Assembly (NCBI GenBank): GCA_025041175.1
Contig: JAKCFJ010000001.1
Coordinates: forward strand, 1,674,001 to 1,738,000
Length of the DNA stretch: 64,000 nt
Reading direction: 5' to 3'
Source of the DNA: Halobacteriales archaeon YIM A00010
GTDB taxonomy: Archaea; Halobacteriota; Halobacteria; Halobacteriales; Haloarculaceae
Shown one piece after another: positions 8,162-20,136 of the stretch. A program made the position numbers and the translations under genes. Position 1 is the stretch's first letter. Each line of letters starts with the position of its first letter. The notes below the pieces were generated by a model. The model was not told where the DNA came from and searched no databases. It worked only from the letters and a program-made list of their open reading frames with translations.

Positions 8162-10432
8162 CTATGCAGGCACTTCTTTCTCCTCGCGTTCCCAGTGGCG
8201 GTGCTCTGCAATGGCATCGCTGAACGCGTCTACGAACGTATCTAGATCATCTCCGTCGTGGCACGTCACGATGCCTTCCTCCGAGACGATGGTTCCATCG
8301 TCCGAGACTTCCATATCCGACAGATCCACCTCGGGGAACATCTCGATGCCATCGCCGAGGGCGGCGATTGGCTTCTTGTGCTTGAACGCTTCCATCACGA
8401 AGTGTTTGGCGTCACCCTGCTCTTTCAGGGAATCGACGCTTTTGCTACCACCCGGAACGAAGACCGCATCGTATTCGATGGAGTCGGTCGTAATGTGGTT
8501 CTCATCAGCCGATACTTCCTCGCCGTTTTCGCCCGTTTTCTCGCCGAGTACTTTCGAGACGACCGTGATCTGTGCGTTCTGCGCTTCGAGTCCCGACGTT
8601 ACTTCCTCCATGTGTTCGTCGTCGAAGCCGTCCTCCGCAAGGACGGCAATCTGGCGCGACTCGATGGTATCTTTTACAGTATTTTCTTGGCTCAGCGCGG
8701 GTGAGGTCTTGTCGTGGTCTTGGTGGTGTGGTCCGGGCTCTTCGGGCGGCTCGACCCCGATCCCTTCTGCCGCCCGCACGGCGAGCTCGTGATCGACGTT
8801 GTTGAAGATCTCATACACTATGCGCTCGCGGACTTCCTTGTTATTGACGCTTCCCAGCTCGAAGTGGGTTGCGTCGATGATGTGCTGTTTCTCCGTGTCT
8901 GACATGCTGTTCCAGAACAGTTTCGCCTGGCTGAAGTGATTCCGAAAACTCTCGCTTCGCTCGCGGATCTTCGTGCCTTCGACCTTTTCGGCGTGATGCG
9001 TGTAGCCGCCCTCCTCCTCGGTGGCTTCCCTCGGATAGTCGCCCTCCAGCGAGTTTGGGGAGTACGAGGTCTTCCCTTTGTTGACAGTCTGGCGCATGAA
9101 CCCGGCACGTTGGTTGTTGTGGCGTTTCGCGAGGGGTCGATTGATCGGGATCTCGTCCCAGTTCGCGCCACCGAAGCGATTGAGTTGGGTATCCTGATAG
9201 GAGAACAGCCGACCTTGTAGCAGGGGATCGTTCGTGAAGTCGATACCCGGGACGACGTTGCCGGGATGGAACGCCACCTGTTCGGTTTCGGCGAAGAAGT
9301 TATCGACCGTTTCGTTGAGAACGAGCTTGCCGATGCGTCGGACAGGAACGTCCTCTTCGGGAATGATTTTCGTCGGGTCGAGCAGATCGAAGTCGAACTG
9401 ATCGGCCTCATCCTCCTCGACGATCTGTACACCGAGTTCCCACTCGGGGTAGTTGCCGCTCTCGATCGTGTTGTAGAGGGCGCTGCGATTGTAATCTGAC
9501 GCTTTCCCCCACAGCTTCGTCGTCTCGTCCCACAACAGCGAGTGGGTGCCGTATTTGGGCAGCCAGTGGAATTTCACGAACCGCGACTCGCCCTCGTCGT
9601 TGACAAAGCGGAACGTATGCACGCCAAAGCCCTGCATCATGCGGTAGGCGCGGGGCAGGGCGCGATCCGAGAGCACCCACAGCAGCATATGGGTGATTTC
9701 GGGCGTGAGCGAGGCAAAGTCCCAGAACGTGTCGTGGGCCGCAGATGCCTGCGGGCTCGCGTCGTCCGGTTCAGGCTTGATCGCGTGGACCAGATCAGGG
9801 AACTTGATCGCGTCGTGGATGAAGAAGATCGGCATGTTGTTCCCCACGAGGTCGTAGTTGCCCTCCTCGGTGTAGAACTTGGTGGCAAAGCCCCGAACGT
9901 CCCGGACAGTGTCGCTCGATCCTCTCGATCCCACAACCGTCGAAAAGCGGGTGAAGACGGGCGTCTTCTGGCTGGAATCGGTTAAGAACTTCGCCTTTGT
10001 CAGATCCGAGATGTCGTCGTAGGGTCCAAGATCGGGATCCTCGTAGGGCTGGTAATACCCATGTGCGCCCGTCCCGCGGGCATGAACCACGCGTTCGGGG
10101 ATAGACTCGTGGTCGAACTGGGTCATTTTTTCCCTGAAGTGGAAATCCTCCATCAGGGTCGGCCCGCGTTCGCCGGCTTTGAGCGAGTCGTCCGTGTGGC
10201 TGACGCGCACCCCCTGGTCCGTCGTCAGGTGTTCGCCGGCGTGATCCTCCCGTGCCTCGTCGATCTGTTCCTGTTTACTCTCCTCGTCGAGCTGTTTACG
10301 GGCCTCATCGCCGGTTCCGTGCAGATCCTCGCTCTCCTCGATCTCCTCAGCGGCCTCGGTGGTTGCTTTGTGCTTGGTGGTTTCCTCGCCGATTCCCTTG
10401 CCGTCCTCGTTATCGTTTTCGTGTTCGGCCAT
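8162..10432 (-). CDS. katE: large-subunit heme catalase (HPII/KatE type)
   Basis: Encodes 756 residues. Converts H2O2 to water and oxygen. Residues about 1-80 are an acidic Glu/Asp/Lys-rich extension. The catalase core has the distal His in [12 protein letters not shown], the distal Asn region [20 protein letters not shown] and the heme-ligand Tyr in [15 protein letters not shown]. The last 170 residues form the class I glutaminase-like domain found only in large-subunit catalases ([17 protein letters not shown]). I chose the ATG at 10432; a GTG at 10492 is also in frame. The gene is monocistronic with a long AT-rich upstream region. Confidence 0.95.
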   Translation of the reverse strand: MAEHENDNEDGKGIGEETTKHKATTEAAEEIEESEDLHGTGDEARKQLDEESKQEQIDEAREDHAGEHLTTDQGVRVSHTDDSLKAGERGPTLMEDFHFREKMTQFDHESIPERVVHARGTGAHGYYQPYEDPDLGPYDDISDLTKAKFLTDSSQKTPVFTRFSTVVGSRGSSDTVRDVRGFATKFYTEEGNYDLVGNNMPIFFIHDAIKFPDLVHAIKPEPDDASPQASAAHDTFWDFASLTPEITHMLLWVLSDRALPRAYRMMQGFGVHTFRFVNDEGESRFVKFHWLPKYGTHSLLWDETTKLWGKASDYNRSALYNTIESGNYPEWELGVQIVEEDEADQFDFDLLDPTKIIPEEDVPVRRIGKLVLNETVDNFFAETEQVAFHPGNVVPGIDFTNDPLLQGRLFSYQDTQLNRFGGANWDEIPINRPLAKRHNNQRAGFMRQTVNKGKTSYSPNSLEGDYPREATEEEGGYTHHAEKVEGTKIRERSESFRNHFSQAKLFWNSMSDTEKQHIIDATHFELGSVNNKEVRERIVYEIFNNVDHELAVRAAEGIGVEPPEEPGPHHQDHDKTSPALSQENTVKDTIESRQIAVLAEDGFDDEHMEEVTSGLEAQNAQITVVSKVLGEKTGENGEEVSADENHITTDSIEYDAVFVPGGSKSVDSLKEQGDAKHFVMEAFKHKKPIAALGDGIEMFPEVDLSDMEVSDDGTIVSEEGIVTCHDGDDLDTFVDAFSDAIAEHRHWEREEKEVPA

Positions 10433-10492
10433 GTCTAGTTCGTTTCTGTATCGGACTGCTGGTGTGTCGAGCCCCAGATATCGGAGTGACAC

Positions 10493-10921
10493 ATACGACC
10501 ATCGATAGTATCTTCTCTTTACCTGTCAACGATTTTATTTTCGTCACAAGCAGCTGTTGTGTGATCGATTCGCTCACGAGACAGAGCTATATGTCGCGAT
10601 CATCTCGCCATATAGCACCCGTCTTGCTAGTGGGCTGGCCTGAAAGCATTAATTGCACTGCGCTCAATTGCAAGTTATTACCTAATATAACCATTAATAC
10701 CACTTATTAAAATATAATAATATTCAAATATAGAATAATACAATTATTTATAATAATTATTATGTATTTAGGCATATCGAGGATTACTCGAGAGAAATTG
10801 GATGCTGTCTTGCGATATGAGGTCAGAATGATCGGTAGCAAGACATTCGCGTGCCGTTCACCTATCGAGACGGTCGCTCACTTCGACGCAGACGTACGCT
10901 GATTCGGGGTATTGATACTGC
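10493..10921. other. AT-rich intergenic region upstream of katE
   Basis: About 430 bp without a supportable gene. 10660-10780 is nearly all A/T with runs such as TATTAAAATATAATAATATT, far from the local GC-rich average. It should contain the katE promoter; no insertion-sequence ends are seen. Confidence 0.5.
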
Positions 10922-11557
10922 TCACACCGAGGCGGACGAATTCCTCTTCAGAAGCGCCCCCAAATCGTTCTCTTCGGAGAGGCCGTGTCCCCCAGCGTAC
11001 CCGTTCAGCTTCGCCGCCGCGGGCGATTCTCGCAGACGCTCGTCGTCGTAGCCCGCCTCCTCGAACGGATCTAACAGCGACTGTTCTGCCTTGAGATTGT
11101 ATTTCTGATGATAGCTCTCGGCGAGGTGGAACTGGGTATGCCGCTCGATTCGCGTCTCTATCGTCTTTGCATCCAATTCCCTAGTTTCGAGTACTGATTC
11201 GACTGTTTCTCTCTGGTTAGGGGAACCGTAGAAGACGATGTTCTGGTACTGTGTCTTTCGTGTCTGATGGCTCGGGTCGTGATTCTCGAAGACGACGGCG
11301 AGGAGATCAGCGTAGGAGAGGTCGGCAGGATCGTAGTCGACTTGAAACACTTCCGTGTGGTCGCCGAGATCGTGATAGGTGGGATCTGGTTTTGTGCCGC
11401 CAGCGTAGCCGACCCGCGTTCGAACGACGCCGTCCATCGCGCCGAACTGCGCCTCCGGTCCCCAGAAACAGCCGAGGGCGAACGCTGCGGTCTCGGTCTC
11501 TTTTTGATCCGGTGCGTCTCGATCGTATTCTCGTATCATGGTTGGAGTGGGATTCAT
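10922..11557 (-). CDS. msrA: peptide methionine sulfoxide reductase MsrA
   Basis: Encodes 211 residues. Reduces methionine-S-sulfoxide in proteins. The catalytic motif FALGCFWGPEAQF carries the active Cys; GVVRTRVGYAGG and HTEVFQVDYDP follow as in the family. The start codon overlaps the msrB stop as ATGA, so both come from one transcript with msrB first. No second recycling Cys is seen near the C terminus (ending KLNGYAGGHG), so the reductant partner is unclear. Confidence 0.95.
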   Translation of the reverse strand: MNPTPTMIREYDRDAPDQKETETAAFALGCFWGPEAQFGAMDGVVRTRVGYAGGTKPDPTYHDLGDHTEVFQVDYDPADLSYADLLAVVFENHDPSHQTRKTQYQNIVFYGSPNQRETVESVLETRELDAKTIETRIERHTQFHLAESYHQKYNLKAEQSLLDPFEEAGYDDERLRESPAAAKLNGYAGGHGLSEENDLGALLKRNSSASV

Positions 11558-11967
11558 TCAGCGTCTTCGTCGAAATCGAGCGCGACGCCGTTGATGCAGT
11601 ATCGGTTTCCGGTCGGTTCAGGACCGTCGTCGAATACGTGTCCGAGGTGGCTCTCACACCGGCTACACACGACCTCGGTCCGCGTCATACCGTGGCTGTG
11701 GTCCTCGCGGAACTCGATACTTCCCTCCTCTGCGTCGAAGAAGCTTGGCCAGGCGTGGTCGGCGTCGTACTTCGTCTCGTCGTCGAACAGCACCTGGCCA
11801 CAGCCAGCGCATCGAAACACCCCGTCCTCGTCGATATCCAACAGATCCGACGAGAAGCGCGGCTCGGTGCCGCTCTCGCGGAGCACGCGATACTCCTCGT
11901 CCGTTAGCGTCTCTTTCCATTCTTCGTCCGTCTGTGGTCGCTCTTCGTCGGAGAGTTGCTCGGTCAT
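11554..11967 (-). CDS. msrB: peptide methionine sulfoxide reductase MsrB
   Basis: Encodes 137 residues. Reduces methionine-R-sulfoxide. Two zinc-binding CxxC pairs are present (FRCAGCGQVL and EVVCSRCESHLGH), as is the catalytic Cys in TGNRYCINGVALDF. I start at MTEQLSDEERPQT; an ATG three codons earlier is possible. First gene of the msrBA operon. Together with the catalase and the ferritin-like gene it gives this 5-kb stretch an oxidative-damage theme. Confidence 0.95.
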   Translation of the reverse strand: MTEQLSDEERPQTDEEWKETLTDEEYRVLRESGTEPRFSSDLLDIDEDGVFRCAGCGQVLFDDETKYDADHAWPSFFDAEEGSIEFREDHSHGMTRTEVVCSRCESHLGHVFDDGPEPTGNRYCINGVALDFDEDAE

Positions 11968-12092
11968 AGGGGGCATAACAGTACGAGCTAGAGCCGTTTC
12001 AGTCTTTTACGGCCGGTGAGGAAGTGGGGGGTTAGCAGACCTGTATTTCAATTTTCAAACGATTCTCTGCATCTTATGGGCACGACAAGTAA

Positions 12093-12338
12093 CCGGCTCG
12101 CTACGGTTGCCTGTTAGTCGTCGGTGGGGGGTGCGGCAGCCTCACCGTCGATGCGCGCCAGTTCGGGGTGGCGCTGGCGCAACCCGTTGAGGTCGCCGAT
12201 CTGTCGGTACTGGCAGTACTCCGCGAGCGGAATGATGCGGGACCAAGGAGGTCGAAGAACACCCCCTTCTCGACGGGCGAGATCCGCCGGTGGGATCCCG
12301 GTGTCGGCGTAATCGTGAAACAGGCGGGAGGGCTGCAC
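12093..12338 (-). pseudogene. C-terminal remnant of the SWIM-like cassette protein
   Basis: Residues AEYCQYRQIGDLNGLRQRHPELARI match the C terminus of the SWIM-like protein at 21223-21780 (VEYCQYRQRGDLAGLRQRYP). Similarity continues past the stop codon: the DNA down to about 12093 (complement reads ACAGGCAACCGTAGCGAGCC) corresponds to the bases after the intact gene. The preceding 40 residues are not shared. A GTG-started frame of 74 codons is open, so a short protein could be made, but a duplication remnant is more likely. Confidence 0.6.
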
Positions 12339-12445
12339 GGCTATATCTCGTTGCTGAGTGAGAGCACACGTGATGTCGTCACAGACGTACTTTCGTCCCC
12401 AGAGCCAAAATCAAAGCCGGCCGACACGGACGCGTTGGGACCATC

Positions 12446-14443
12446 TCACGCCAGCCAGTCCTCGGGTTTGGTGTCGTAATCCACGTCAGTGGCGGCGAGG
12501 TGTTCGACCTCTTCCCACGGGAGATCCGTGATCGAAAGGGTATCCCCATCGTACCGGAGGAGTTTTCCGGTCTCTTCGGGCGTGGGTTCGCTGTCGCGCC
12601 GTCGTGCCACCTCGACATCGTTTTCCGACAGTTCCTTGATGATGGTTTTCAGGTTCACGGGGTGGCCCCACAGCTTGAACACGCGTTTGAGCACCTGTTG
12701 GGCCTGCTCGATGTCGAGCATGACGCCGTTGTACTGGTGGGCGAGCAACAGCTCGTTGCGGTTGTTGTAGTTGCCGTCTTCGACGACGACGGTGGGTTTA
12801 CCGAAGTTCGAGAACTGGAGCATGAGCTTTTTCTTCACGTCCTCGACATCGGTGCTGGTCACCCGGTAATCCTCCGTGGTCTCCATATACTCGTAGGTGA
12901 AGTAGTCGTGTTCCTCGACGAACTCCTGTGTGAGGAACTCGTCGAGAAAGGTCACGTCGTTGTGGCTCTCGCGGATCTCGTACATCCGGTCCCAGCCGGC
13001 GCGGTAATCCACGTTTTCGAGCGCTTGCTCTAGTGAGGAGTACCGCGCGTCATCGAACATGTAGCGCGCGATCCGTTCGACGTCGTTCTGCGTGATCTGA
13101 GCCAAAAAGCCCCGGTTTTGGGGCTTTGCGAGCGAGTAGTGGCGTTCTGCGATTCCATCGTACGTGAGCACCTTCCACGGGAACTGATCGACGTCGATCT
13201 CCCCCGCTTTGGCCTGTTGGAGTCCGTCGCTGTCGACGCGTGGATCCTCGGGATCGAGCCGATCGAGCGTCTCGCTGGCCACCCGATCGACCAGCGGATC
13301 GGGTTCGAGCGATTCCAACACCCCATCGAGATCGATGGTGTCGTGGAAGTTCCGCCACGTCACGTCCTCGATCCGGAGCACGTGCTCGATCACCTCACGC
13401 CGGTTGGTCACGTTCTCGACGTACTCCCACAGCTCCTTGCCCAGCTTGTACGGATTGAACCCCGGCGATCCGAGCACCTTCGCCTGGTGGTCGGCGTAGT
13501 GGATGAACTCGTTTTCGTCCGCAAATCCCTCCTCGCCCATCATGATCGACTCCCAGTAGGCGGCCCACCCCTCGTTGAGCACCTTGGTCATCTTTTGGGG
13601 CGCGAAGTAGTACGCCTCCCGGCGGAGCAGCTCCATGATCTCGCGCTGCCAGTCCTCGAACTCGACGGCCTTCTCGGTTTCCTCGTCGTATCGCATCCCG
13701 TGGGTGCGCAAAAACGAGATGAGGTCGCGCTCCGGCTCGACGGGGAAGGAGGCGACGCCGTCGGTCTCGCGCTGTTGGTCCAACCACTCCTCGTTGAACA
13801 CCTGTCCCAGCACCTCCTCGCTCAGCTCCAGTTCCTCCAGCTTCTCGTTGATGTCGGCCTCCGATTCCGTCTCATCCAGCCAGTCGCCGACCGTCGAGAA
13901 CGGCTGGTGTTGGTCGATACAGTCCTCGAGACAGAGCACGTTGTCGATCCATTTTTCGACCGCCTCGCGGTCGATGTCCGGATCGTCCATGTAGGACTCG
14001 ATGGTGTCGGCGTGGCTGGCGAGCATCCGGGCCGCGTTCGGATCCTCCGCGAACAGCCCGTACCACTGGTTGTTTGCGAAGAAGTCGGCGTGGGCCTCCA
14101 CGTGCGTGATGACCGCCTTCTGGTCGGCGATGTCGTTCGACTCCTGGAGGAAGGCGTGTGCCGGGTCGTCGTTGTTGACCAGCTCGTAGGCCTTCCCGCC
14201 CAGAAACTGGCGCTGTTTGCGCTGCTGGTCGTAGGTCATCCCCCAGCGCCAGTGGGGGTACCGCTCCTGAAACCCGTTGTACGCCACGAGCGCGTTCATC
14301 TCGTCGTAATCGACTACCCAGTAGTTCACCGGGTACGGATCGAGACCGAGCTTCGTCGCAAGCGCGTGTGCCTCGCGCACGACTGACTCGAGTTCCTCCG
14401 CAATGCGCTGTTTGTCCGCTCTGTCTGTCGATGGCTTACTCAT
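12446..14443 (-). CDS. spoVR: SpoVR family protein
   Basis: Encodes 665 residues. The long SpoVR domain starts with [20 protein letters not shown] and continues with [20 protein letters not shown] and [20 protein letters not shown]. SpoVR/YcgB proteins affect spore cortex in Bacillus and are of unknown biochemical role elsewhere. In bacteria and archaea they travel with PrkA/YeaG kinase and YeaH. Last gene of the four-gene operon; its start overlaps the YeaH-like gene by 8 nt. Confidence 0.93.
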   Translation of the reverse strand: MSKPSTDRADKQRIAEELESVVREAHALATKLGLDPYPVNYWVVDYDEMNALVAYNGFQERYPHWRWGMTYDQQRKQRQFLGGKAYELVNNDDPAHAFLQESNDIADQKAVITHVEAHADFFANNQWYGLFAEDPNAARMLASHADTIESYMDDPDIDREAVEKWIDNVLCLEDCIDQHQPFSTVGDWLDETESEADINEKLEELELSEEVLGQVFNEEWLDQQRETDGVASFPVEPERDLISFLRTHGMRYDEETEKAVEFEDWQREIMELLRREAYYFAPQKMTKVLNEGWAAYWESIMMGEEGFADENEFIHYADHQAKVLGSPGFNPYKLGKELWEYVENVTNRREVIEHVLRIEDVTWRNFHDTIDLDGVLESLEPDPLVDRVASETLDRLDPEDPRVDSDGLQQAKAGEIDVDQFPWKVLTYDGIAERHYSLAKPQNRGFLAQITQNDVERIARYMFDDARYSSLEQALENVDYRAGWDRMYEIRESHNDVTFLDEFLTQEFVEEHDYFTYEYMETTEDYRVTSTDVEDVKKKLMLQFSNFGKPTVVVEDGNYNNRNELLLAHQYNGVMLDIEQAQQVLKRVFKLWGHPVNLKTIIKELSENDVEVARRRDSEPTPEETGKLLRYDGDTLSITDLPWEEVEHLAATDVDYDTKPEDWLA

Positions 14444-15746
14444 TGCTCTCGGTGCTCAAGATGGTGTAGATGGCGTCCACAATGTCCCCGGGACTGGTCA
14501 CGTACGCGACCGCTACAGAGTCACGCTCACCGAAATGTCGCTCGACCTCCTCGGCGTGGGTCGCGTTGATCGCGTTGCCGCTCGGCTGTGTCTCGACGTA
14601 CGCATGCAAGTTCGCGTCGATCTCCTCCATCATCGGAATGACCCGATCGGAGGTATCGTTCGAGGAGTTCTCCGAATCGCCCGCCGCGAACACGTACCGG
14701 TTCCAATCGCTCCAGGGATACTCCTCGAGGAGTTGGGCCGCCAGCTCGTACGCGCTCGAAATGCGCGTTCCACCACCGGAACGGATCCCGAAGAACTCGT
14801 CGCGGGACACCTTCCACGCGTCGGCGTCGTGGGCGATGTAGACGAATTCGGCGTTGTCGTACTTGCCCGTCAAATACCAATCGAGCGGCGTGAACGTGCG
14901 CTCGACCAGCTCGCGCTTTTTCTCGCGCATCGAGCCGGACACGTCCCGAATGTTCACCACGACGACGTTGCGCTCTTTTTCCTCGATGGTTTCGGGATAT
15001 CTGTACCGCTCGTCCTCGTGCCGGAACGGGATGTCTTCGATTCCTTCCTCCCGGATCCGGGCAGCGGTCGGGATCCGGTCGACCGACGCCTCCATCTCCT
15101 CGATACTCTCGTACTCGGTGCGCTCCTCGGGGGAAAGCCCCTCGTACGCGTCCTCGATCCACGCCCGCGAGACGGGGATGTTCTCTCCGCGTGCCCACTG
15201 GAACGCCGCTTGTGGGTCCATCCCGTCGATTTTGAGCACCTCCTGGACGTACTCCTCGTCGAAATCCATCGCCAGCTTGCGCTTGAGCCCGGATTTGAAC
15301 AGCCGATCGAAATCGAGCGTGCTCGCCGGTCCCGTCCGGGTGATGTCCGTGTACTCCCCTTCCTTCTCCTCGACGACCCGCTTGCCCTTCGGTTCCAGAT
15401 CCAACCCGAGTTCGTCGTCCAGCTCCTGGGCGAACTCCTCGGGATCCATCTCATAGTACTCGTGTTCACCACCCTCCTCGCCCGGCTCGCCCTCTTCGTC
15501 GCCCTCGCCGGGTTGGGGCTGGCCGACGGGATCGCCCACATCGGGCGCGCCGTCTTGGCCCTGGCCCACGCCGCCCTGATCGCGCTGGTCGTACTCGAAC
15601 GCGGGAAGATCGACGATCTTGATCGGGATATGGATCTCCTCGGGCAGGCTCTGGCCGAGATCGCCGTACTGGATGAACTCCGCGAGGTCTTGACGGCGCT
15701 CTTCACCGACCTCACGATACCGTTCCAGGTCGTCTCTCAGTCCCAT
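14436..15746 (-). CDS. YeaH/YhbH-like (DUF444) VWA-domain protein
   Basis: Encodes 436 residues. After a Gly/Glu-rich low-complexity linker ([20 protein letters not shown]) comes a von Willebrand A-type domain with the metal-site motif [20 protein letters not shown] (DxSxS). This is the DUF444 family (E. coli YeaH, Bacillus YhbH), proposed partner of the YeaG/PrkA kinase. Start at [14 protein letters not shown]; it overlaps the end of the second kinase gene by 10 nt. Confidence 0.92.
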   Translation of the reverse strand: MGLRDDLERYREVGEERRQDLAEFIQYGDLGQSLPEEIHIPIKIVDLPAFEYDQRDQGGVGQGQDGAPDVGDPVGQPQPGEGDEEGEPGEEGGEHEYYEMDPEEFAQELDDELGLDLEPKGKRVVEEKEGEYTDITRTGPASTLDFDRLFKSGLKRKLAMDFDEEYVQEVLKIDGMDPQAAFQWARGENIPVSRAWIEDAYEGLSPEERTEYESIEEMEASVDRIPTAARIREEGIEDIPFRHEDERYRYPETIEEKERNVVVVNIRDVSGSMREKKRELVERTFTPLDWYLTGKYDNAEFVYIAHDADAWKVSRDEFFGIRSGGGTRISSAYELAAQLLEEYPWSDWNRYVFAAGDSENSSNDTSDRVIPMMEEIDANLHAYVETQPSGNAINATHAEEVERHFGERDSVAVAYVTSPGDIVDAIYTILSTESNE

Positions 15747-18013
15747 TTGTAGCTCACCTGTCCCATGACGTGCCGGCTCGTCAGCTCGGCGGACGCCTCG
15801 CTGTAATCGAACATATCGATCATGTTCTCGATGGTGGTCTCTTTCACCGACGCCGTCTCCGTCCCTTCGGGCGGATCGTCCCACTGACGGGGGTCGAAAT
15901 CCTCGAACGTTCGCCGGACTTCATCCCAGTCGTGGGTGCCAAGCACCGTTCTGATCACCGGGATCTCCTTGGGGTTCACGTCCTGTGCCTGGAACTCCTC
16001 GTCGCGGTTGGCCCACGCGTGGCGGTTCAGCGCGGTGATGATCTTCTCGGTGCGGAACGACCTGACGGCCTCTGAGGGTTCGGTTCCCGTGTAATGTTTC
16101 TCATCGAAGCGGCCGAGGTGTTCGATCTCGAAAATCTTCATCTTCAGCGGGTCCGGCTCCTCGTGCTCGCCGCGGTCGTTCACGATCGGTTCGTCCTCGG
16201 CCCACGCGTACACGTGTTCGACGTACTCCTCGACGGTTGCTACGTCGACGCGCTTGTCCCGCATGATGGCCGAAAGCACGTCCTCCTCCTGAGTGCTGAA
16301 GATCCGGTTTTTCACCTGCACCACGCGGTTCTCGAACTCCGTGCGCTCGGTGTCGGAAAACACCGGCGCGTCGATCAGCCCGTCGGCCATCGAATCGAGC
16401 ACGTCGCGGGGCATGATCACGTTTTCGACGGGGAGTTCGGGGTGGTGTCGATTCTGGATTTCGTACAGGAGATCCGCGATGATGTCCCGCGTGTACGTCA
16501 CGGGAATGCCGTGCTCCCCGTCGGAGGTGTCGTCCGCGAAGTCGAACTCGTCTTTTTCCACTCGGTCGTCGCCGTCGTGGATGTACCCCGCATCGAACAG
16601 CCGCGCCTTGTCCCCGAGATCTAGTCCGGGGGGGAGATCGTCAGTGTCCAGCCGCGTGACCACCGTGTACAGCGCGGCGGCCTCGATGGCGTGTGGGGCG
16701 AGCTCCCGGTCGATCACCGCGCGCTCGCTGTTCCGAACCGTCAACGCGAGCGGTTCGCGGATCATCTCCTCCAGCTGATCGTAGGAGTCGGCCACCCACA
16801 CCTCCGTCTCGTTGGTCAGCTCCCGACGGAGCAGTTCGGCCTCGAGCGAGAGGTTCGTCAGATACCGGAACTCGTGCTTGTCGAGCCGCCGCTTGAGCGC
16901 CTTCAGCGGGTCCTGGTCCTGTCGATCCGCGTGCTGGTTTAGTTTGGCTTCCAGATCCGGGTTCGAGATGATGATCAGCTGCGTGTCGATGTCCATCCCG
17001 ATCCCCTTGTCCAGTTTTACGTGCCGCTCGTCTGGCACGTTGAGCAGCTTCTGGAGCAGATCGGCGTGCTGTGCGGCGTCCTCGACCAGCGTCAACAGCC
17101 CGTTGCCTTGAGAGAGCACGCCGTCGTAGCTAAACGCCTGTGGGTTCTTCCGCCCGCGGGAATCGAGCTTCTGTAACATGCCCCGCATCCACGAGCCGAC
17201 GAGGCGCTCTTTGGGCGTGCCTTCGTCCTCGGAGTGGAGCACACCGATCCCATCACCCACATCGACGACGAAGTTTTTCACCCGGAGATGCTCGGCGCTC
17301 GTCACCGCCGAAAACAGCTCCTCGCGGCCGTCTCTTCTGTACTGCTCTTCGAGGTAGTCGTAGGCCTCCCGACAGAACGGATCCAACCGGCTGTCGACCT
17401 GCACCGGGATGTGGTCGTCGAGACGCCCGTTCAGCTTCTCTAGCAGCCGCTGGCGAACGGCCGGCGGAAAGACCGACAGCGGGTGGGATTGGACCGGACT
17501 CGCGTACCACTCGTCCTCGTCGCTGACCTGGTGGTCGCTGTACGTGAGTCCACCGGCCTCGCGCGCACCGGAGATGTTCCACTCGATGGTGTACCGACGA
17601 CCGTCGTCGGTTTTGGAGTACTCCCGAAGCCCGTTGATGAGACAGCGCTTCAGCTCCGATTTCCCGGTGGCTGTGGGGCCTTCGAGCCAGACGATCTTCT
17701 CCTCTTTCCCCCGCTTTGCGGCGATCGATCGGAGATCGTCCACGAACTCGTTGAGCACCTCCGTGTTGCCGAGAATGGCGTGTTCGCCGTCGTTGTGCGG
17801 ATCGTCGAAAAACCGGTAGCGCTCCTTTTCCTCGCCCTCCTCGACGACCGACCGCGTGCCGGTGGACTCGATCGCTTCGAGGAGGTATTTGCTCGCGTGG
17901 GCGGCCAGCTGTGGCTGTTCGAGAATACGGTCGACGTACTGTTCGAGCGACATCGGCTCCTCGTACGTCTCCGTCAGCTCCCGATCCGCCTGGTGGATGA
18001 ACTCCCGCGTCAT
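15737..18013 (-). CDS. PrkA-type serine protein kinase / AAA+ protein, copy 2
   Basis: Encodes 758 residues. The Walker A loop is [20 protein letters not shown] (near residue 112), followed by [11 protein letters not shown] and the conserved PrkA segment [20 protein letters not shown]. PrkA/YeaG proteins combine an AAA+ domain with a C-terminal kinase-like region; recent work suggests protease activity for Bacillus PrkA. It shares layout but only modest identity with the kinase encoded just upstream, so this is an old duplication. Overlaps its neighbours by 4 and 10 nt. Confidence 0.9.
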   Translation of the reverse strand: MTREFIHQADRELTETYEEPMSLEQYVDRILEQPQLAAHASKYLLEAIESTGTRSVVEEGEEKERYRFFDDPHNDGEHAILGNTEVLNEFVDDLRSIAAKRGKEEKIVWLEGPTATGKSELKRCLINGLREYSKTDDGRRYTIEWNISGAREAGGLTYSDHQVSDEDEWYASPVQSHPLSVFPPAVRQRLLEKLNGRLDDHIPVQVDSRLDPFCREAYDYLEEQYRRDGREELFSAVTSAEHLRVKNFVVDVGDGIGVLHSEDEGTPKERLVGSWMRGMLQKLDSRGRKNPQAFSYDGVLSQGNGLLTLVEDAAQHADLLQKLLNVPDERHVKLDKGIGMDIDTQLIIISNPDLEAKLNQHADRQDQDPLKALKRRLDKHEFRYLTNLSLEAELLRRELTNETEVWVADSYDQLEEMIREPLALTVRNSERAVIDRELAPHAIEAAALYTVVTRLDTDDLPPGLDLGDKARLFDAGYIHDGDDRVEKDEFDFADDTSDGEHGIPVTYTRDIIADLLYEIQNRHHPELPVENVIMPRDVLDSMADGLIDAPVFSDTERTEFENRVVQVKNRIFSTQEEDVLSAIMRDKRVDVATVEEYVEHVYAWAEDEPIVNDRGEHEEPDPLKMKIFEIEHLGRFDEKHYTGTEPSEAVRSFRTEKIITALNRHAWANRDEEFQAQDVNPKEIPVIRTVLGTHDWDEVRRTFEDFDPRQWDDPPEGTETASVKETTIENMIDMFDYSEASAELTSRHVMGQVSYKWD

Positions 18014-20082
18014 TCTTCGAGCTCGGTCTTAGCCACCTCCGCGCCGGCGAACTCAAGCACCTCCTTGGCCCCTTCGTGGGAGTACCCTTGTTCGACGAGC
18101 GCATCGATCCACGCGTTGCGCTCGTCGTCCTCGGCCTCACCGCTGGAGACCAGCGCCGAGAAGTTGATGTTGTGTTTCTTGTCCTCCCACAGCTTCCGTT
18201 CGAGTGCCCGGCGCAGCCGGTCGTTGTCCTGGGGGTTGAAGCTCGTCCCCTCACGGGCGCGCCGTGACACCCAGTTCGACACCTCCTGGCGGAAGTCGTT
18301 CTTGCGGTCTTCCGGGATGTTGAGCTTCTCCTCGACCGATCGGAGGAACGTCTCGTCGGGGTCGGACTCGCGGCCAGTGATCTCGTCCTCGATGGTGTCG
18401 TCGTCGATGTACGCCATGACGTGATCCATGTACTTCTCGCCTTGGCGCCGGATCTCGTCGACGTCGTAGGCCAGCGCGTGGCGCACGTCCTCGATCGCGC
18501 GCTCTTTGTACTCCTCGCGCACCAGTTCGAGATACCGGTAGTACTGCTCGAAATGCTCCTCCGCGATCGAGCCGTGGTTTTCGAGGTTTGCCTCGAGGTG
18601 GTTGAACGTCGTCAGCGGCGAGAGGAACTCACGGCCCCGGTGCATGCTGTCCATGATCGCTTCGGCGATCTCGTCGCTCACGAAGCGGGGCGAGACGCCC
18701 ACCATCCCTTCACCGACGTCCGCCGTCTCTTCCGCCTCATCGCGCAGCTTCTTCAGGTCCACGTCGTCGATGTCGTCGCTCTCGCCGTTGTACGCCTTCG
18801 CCTTCTGCACGACGCCGATCTGGCCGCCGTCTGGCTCGACGATCCGGGAGAGCACGCCGAACAGCCCCGCCATTTCGAGGGTGTGTGGCTCGACGTGGAT
18901 GTCGGGGAGATCGGCGTTGTTGAGCATCTTCTGGTACACCTTCGCCTCCTCTTCGTACTGGAGGACGTACGGGGAATCGATCCGCTTTGTGCGATCGTTG
19001 AACGCTTCCATCTTCTCGTCGCCCTTTTTCTCCTTGTACTCGGGCATGTTGGTGCGTCCGACGATCACCTGGTCGATGTCGATGCGCGGGTTGTTCTTGG
19101 GCTTGATCGTCTGCTCCTGACTCGCGTGCAGGAAGTCGTACAGGAACTCCCGCTGGAGCTTCAGCAGCTCCTCACCGCTGAAGATGCCCCGGTTGGCGTT
19201 GCAGAACGCCCCCGAGTAATCGAACGCCCGCGGATCGGATTCGCCGTAAACGGCGATCTTCGAGTAGTTTACGTCGCCGGTTAGCTCCGTTTCGTCCTGG
19301 TTTTTCTTGTCTTTTGGCTCGAACGTCTCGATCGCCAGCCGCTTGTTCTCGTCGGCCACGACCCGGATGATCTCGATGTGGCTTTCGAGCACCTGTTTGA
19401 GATCGTCGTCGTACTGTTCGAGCAGCTTGTCCATGTAGAACTCGCTGGCCGGGTCGAGCGACTGCTCGTTGCGGATGGTGTAGGGCGCATCGAGCCGTTC
19501 GTTGAGGGTTACAATGATCTCATCGCGCTGGGCCTGCGGTACCAACACGAGTGGATCCTGGTTCATCGGCGACCGGACCACGTCGTCAGCCGGGTCCTGG
19601 TCGTGGATCACGTCACAGAGGTTCGTCCACCGGAACGTGTACATCCGCCCGTCGTCTCGGAGGGTGTAATCCTCGAAATACCGACGCACCTGTCGGTCGA
19701 AGTCGGATTTCCCCGACCCAACGGGACCGAGCAGCAGCTTGATCCGCTTTTCGGGTCCGAGACCACGAGCGCCCGATTTCACCTTGTTCACGAATTCGTG
19801 AATGGCCTCGTGGACACTTCGCCCGTAAAAGGTGTTCTCACCGTCGAACAACGGATCCTTGCTGGCGAGACGATACTCGACGACACCGGCGTCTTCGTCG
19901 TACTCGGTGCCGTAGTAGTCGAACATGTCCGCAACGCGTTGGTGGGCGTTGCGGGCGATCGTAGGTTCCTCGTGAACTGCCTCCAGATACCACTCGAACG
20001 AGTGGGTGTGACGCAAGTCAGCGGGAATCGAATCTTGGTACGCCTTGCTGAGGTCTTCGAGGGTTGCCATGTCACCTGTCAT
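18010..20082 (-). CDS. prkA: PrkA-type serine protein kinase / AAA+ protein, copy 1
   Basis: Encodes 690 residues; first gene of the operon. Walker A LLLGPVGSGKSDFDRQVRRY, the PrkA-specific DDGRMYTFRWTNLCDVIHDQ and DPRAFDYSGAFCNANRGIFS are present, with NMPEYKEKKGDEKMEAFNDR typical of the YeaG core. This copy is closer to bacterial YeaG/PrkA than copy 2. The start could be at 20082 (used here) or four codons later at MATLEDLSKAYQDS. The order kinase-kinase-VWA-SpoVR is widely kept in haloarchaea and suggests one signalling complex. Confidence 0.92.
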   Translation of the reverse strand: MTGDMATLEDLSKAYQDSIPADLRHTHSFEWYLEAVHEEPTIARNAHQRVADMFDYYGTEYDEDAGVVEYRLASKDPLFDGENTFYGRSVHEAIHEFVNKVKSGARGLGPEKRIKLLLGPVGSGKSDFDRQVRRYFEDYTLRDDGRMYTFRWTNLCDVIHDQDPADDVVRSPMNQDPLVLVPQAQRDEIIVTLNERLDAPYTIRNEQSLDPASEFYMDKLLEQYDDDLKQVLESHIEIIRVVADENKRLAIETFEPKDKKNQDETELTGDVNYSKIAVYGESDPRAFDYSGAFCNANRGIFSGEELLKLQREFLYDFLHASQEQTIKPKNNPRIDIDQVIVGRTNMPEYKEKKGDEKMEAFNDRTKRIDSPYVLQYEEEAKVYQKMLNNADLPDIHVEPHTLEMAGLFGVLSRIVEPDGGQIGVVQKAKAYNGESDDIDDVDLKKLRDEAEETADVGEGMVGVSPRFVSDEIAEAIMDSMHRGREFLSPLTTFNHLEANLENHGSIAEEHFEQYYRYLELVREEYKERAIEDVRHALAYDVDEIRRQGEKYMDHVMAYIDDDTIEDEITGRESDPDETFLRSVEEKLNIPEDRKNDFRQEVSNWVSRRAREGTSFNPQDNDRLRRALERKLWEDKKHNINFSALVSSGEAEDDERNAWIDALVEQGYSHEGAKEVLEFAGAEVAKTELEE

Positions 20083-20136
20083 GGTATCACGGAGTCGGTC
20101 TGGTTCTCCCGACTGCGTCAGTCTCGGGAAGGACAC

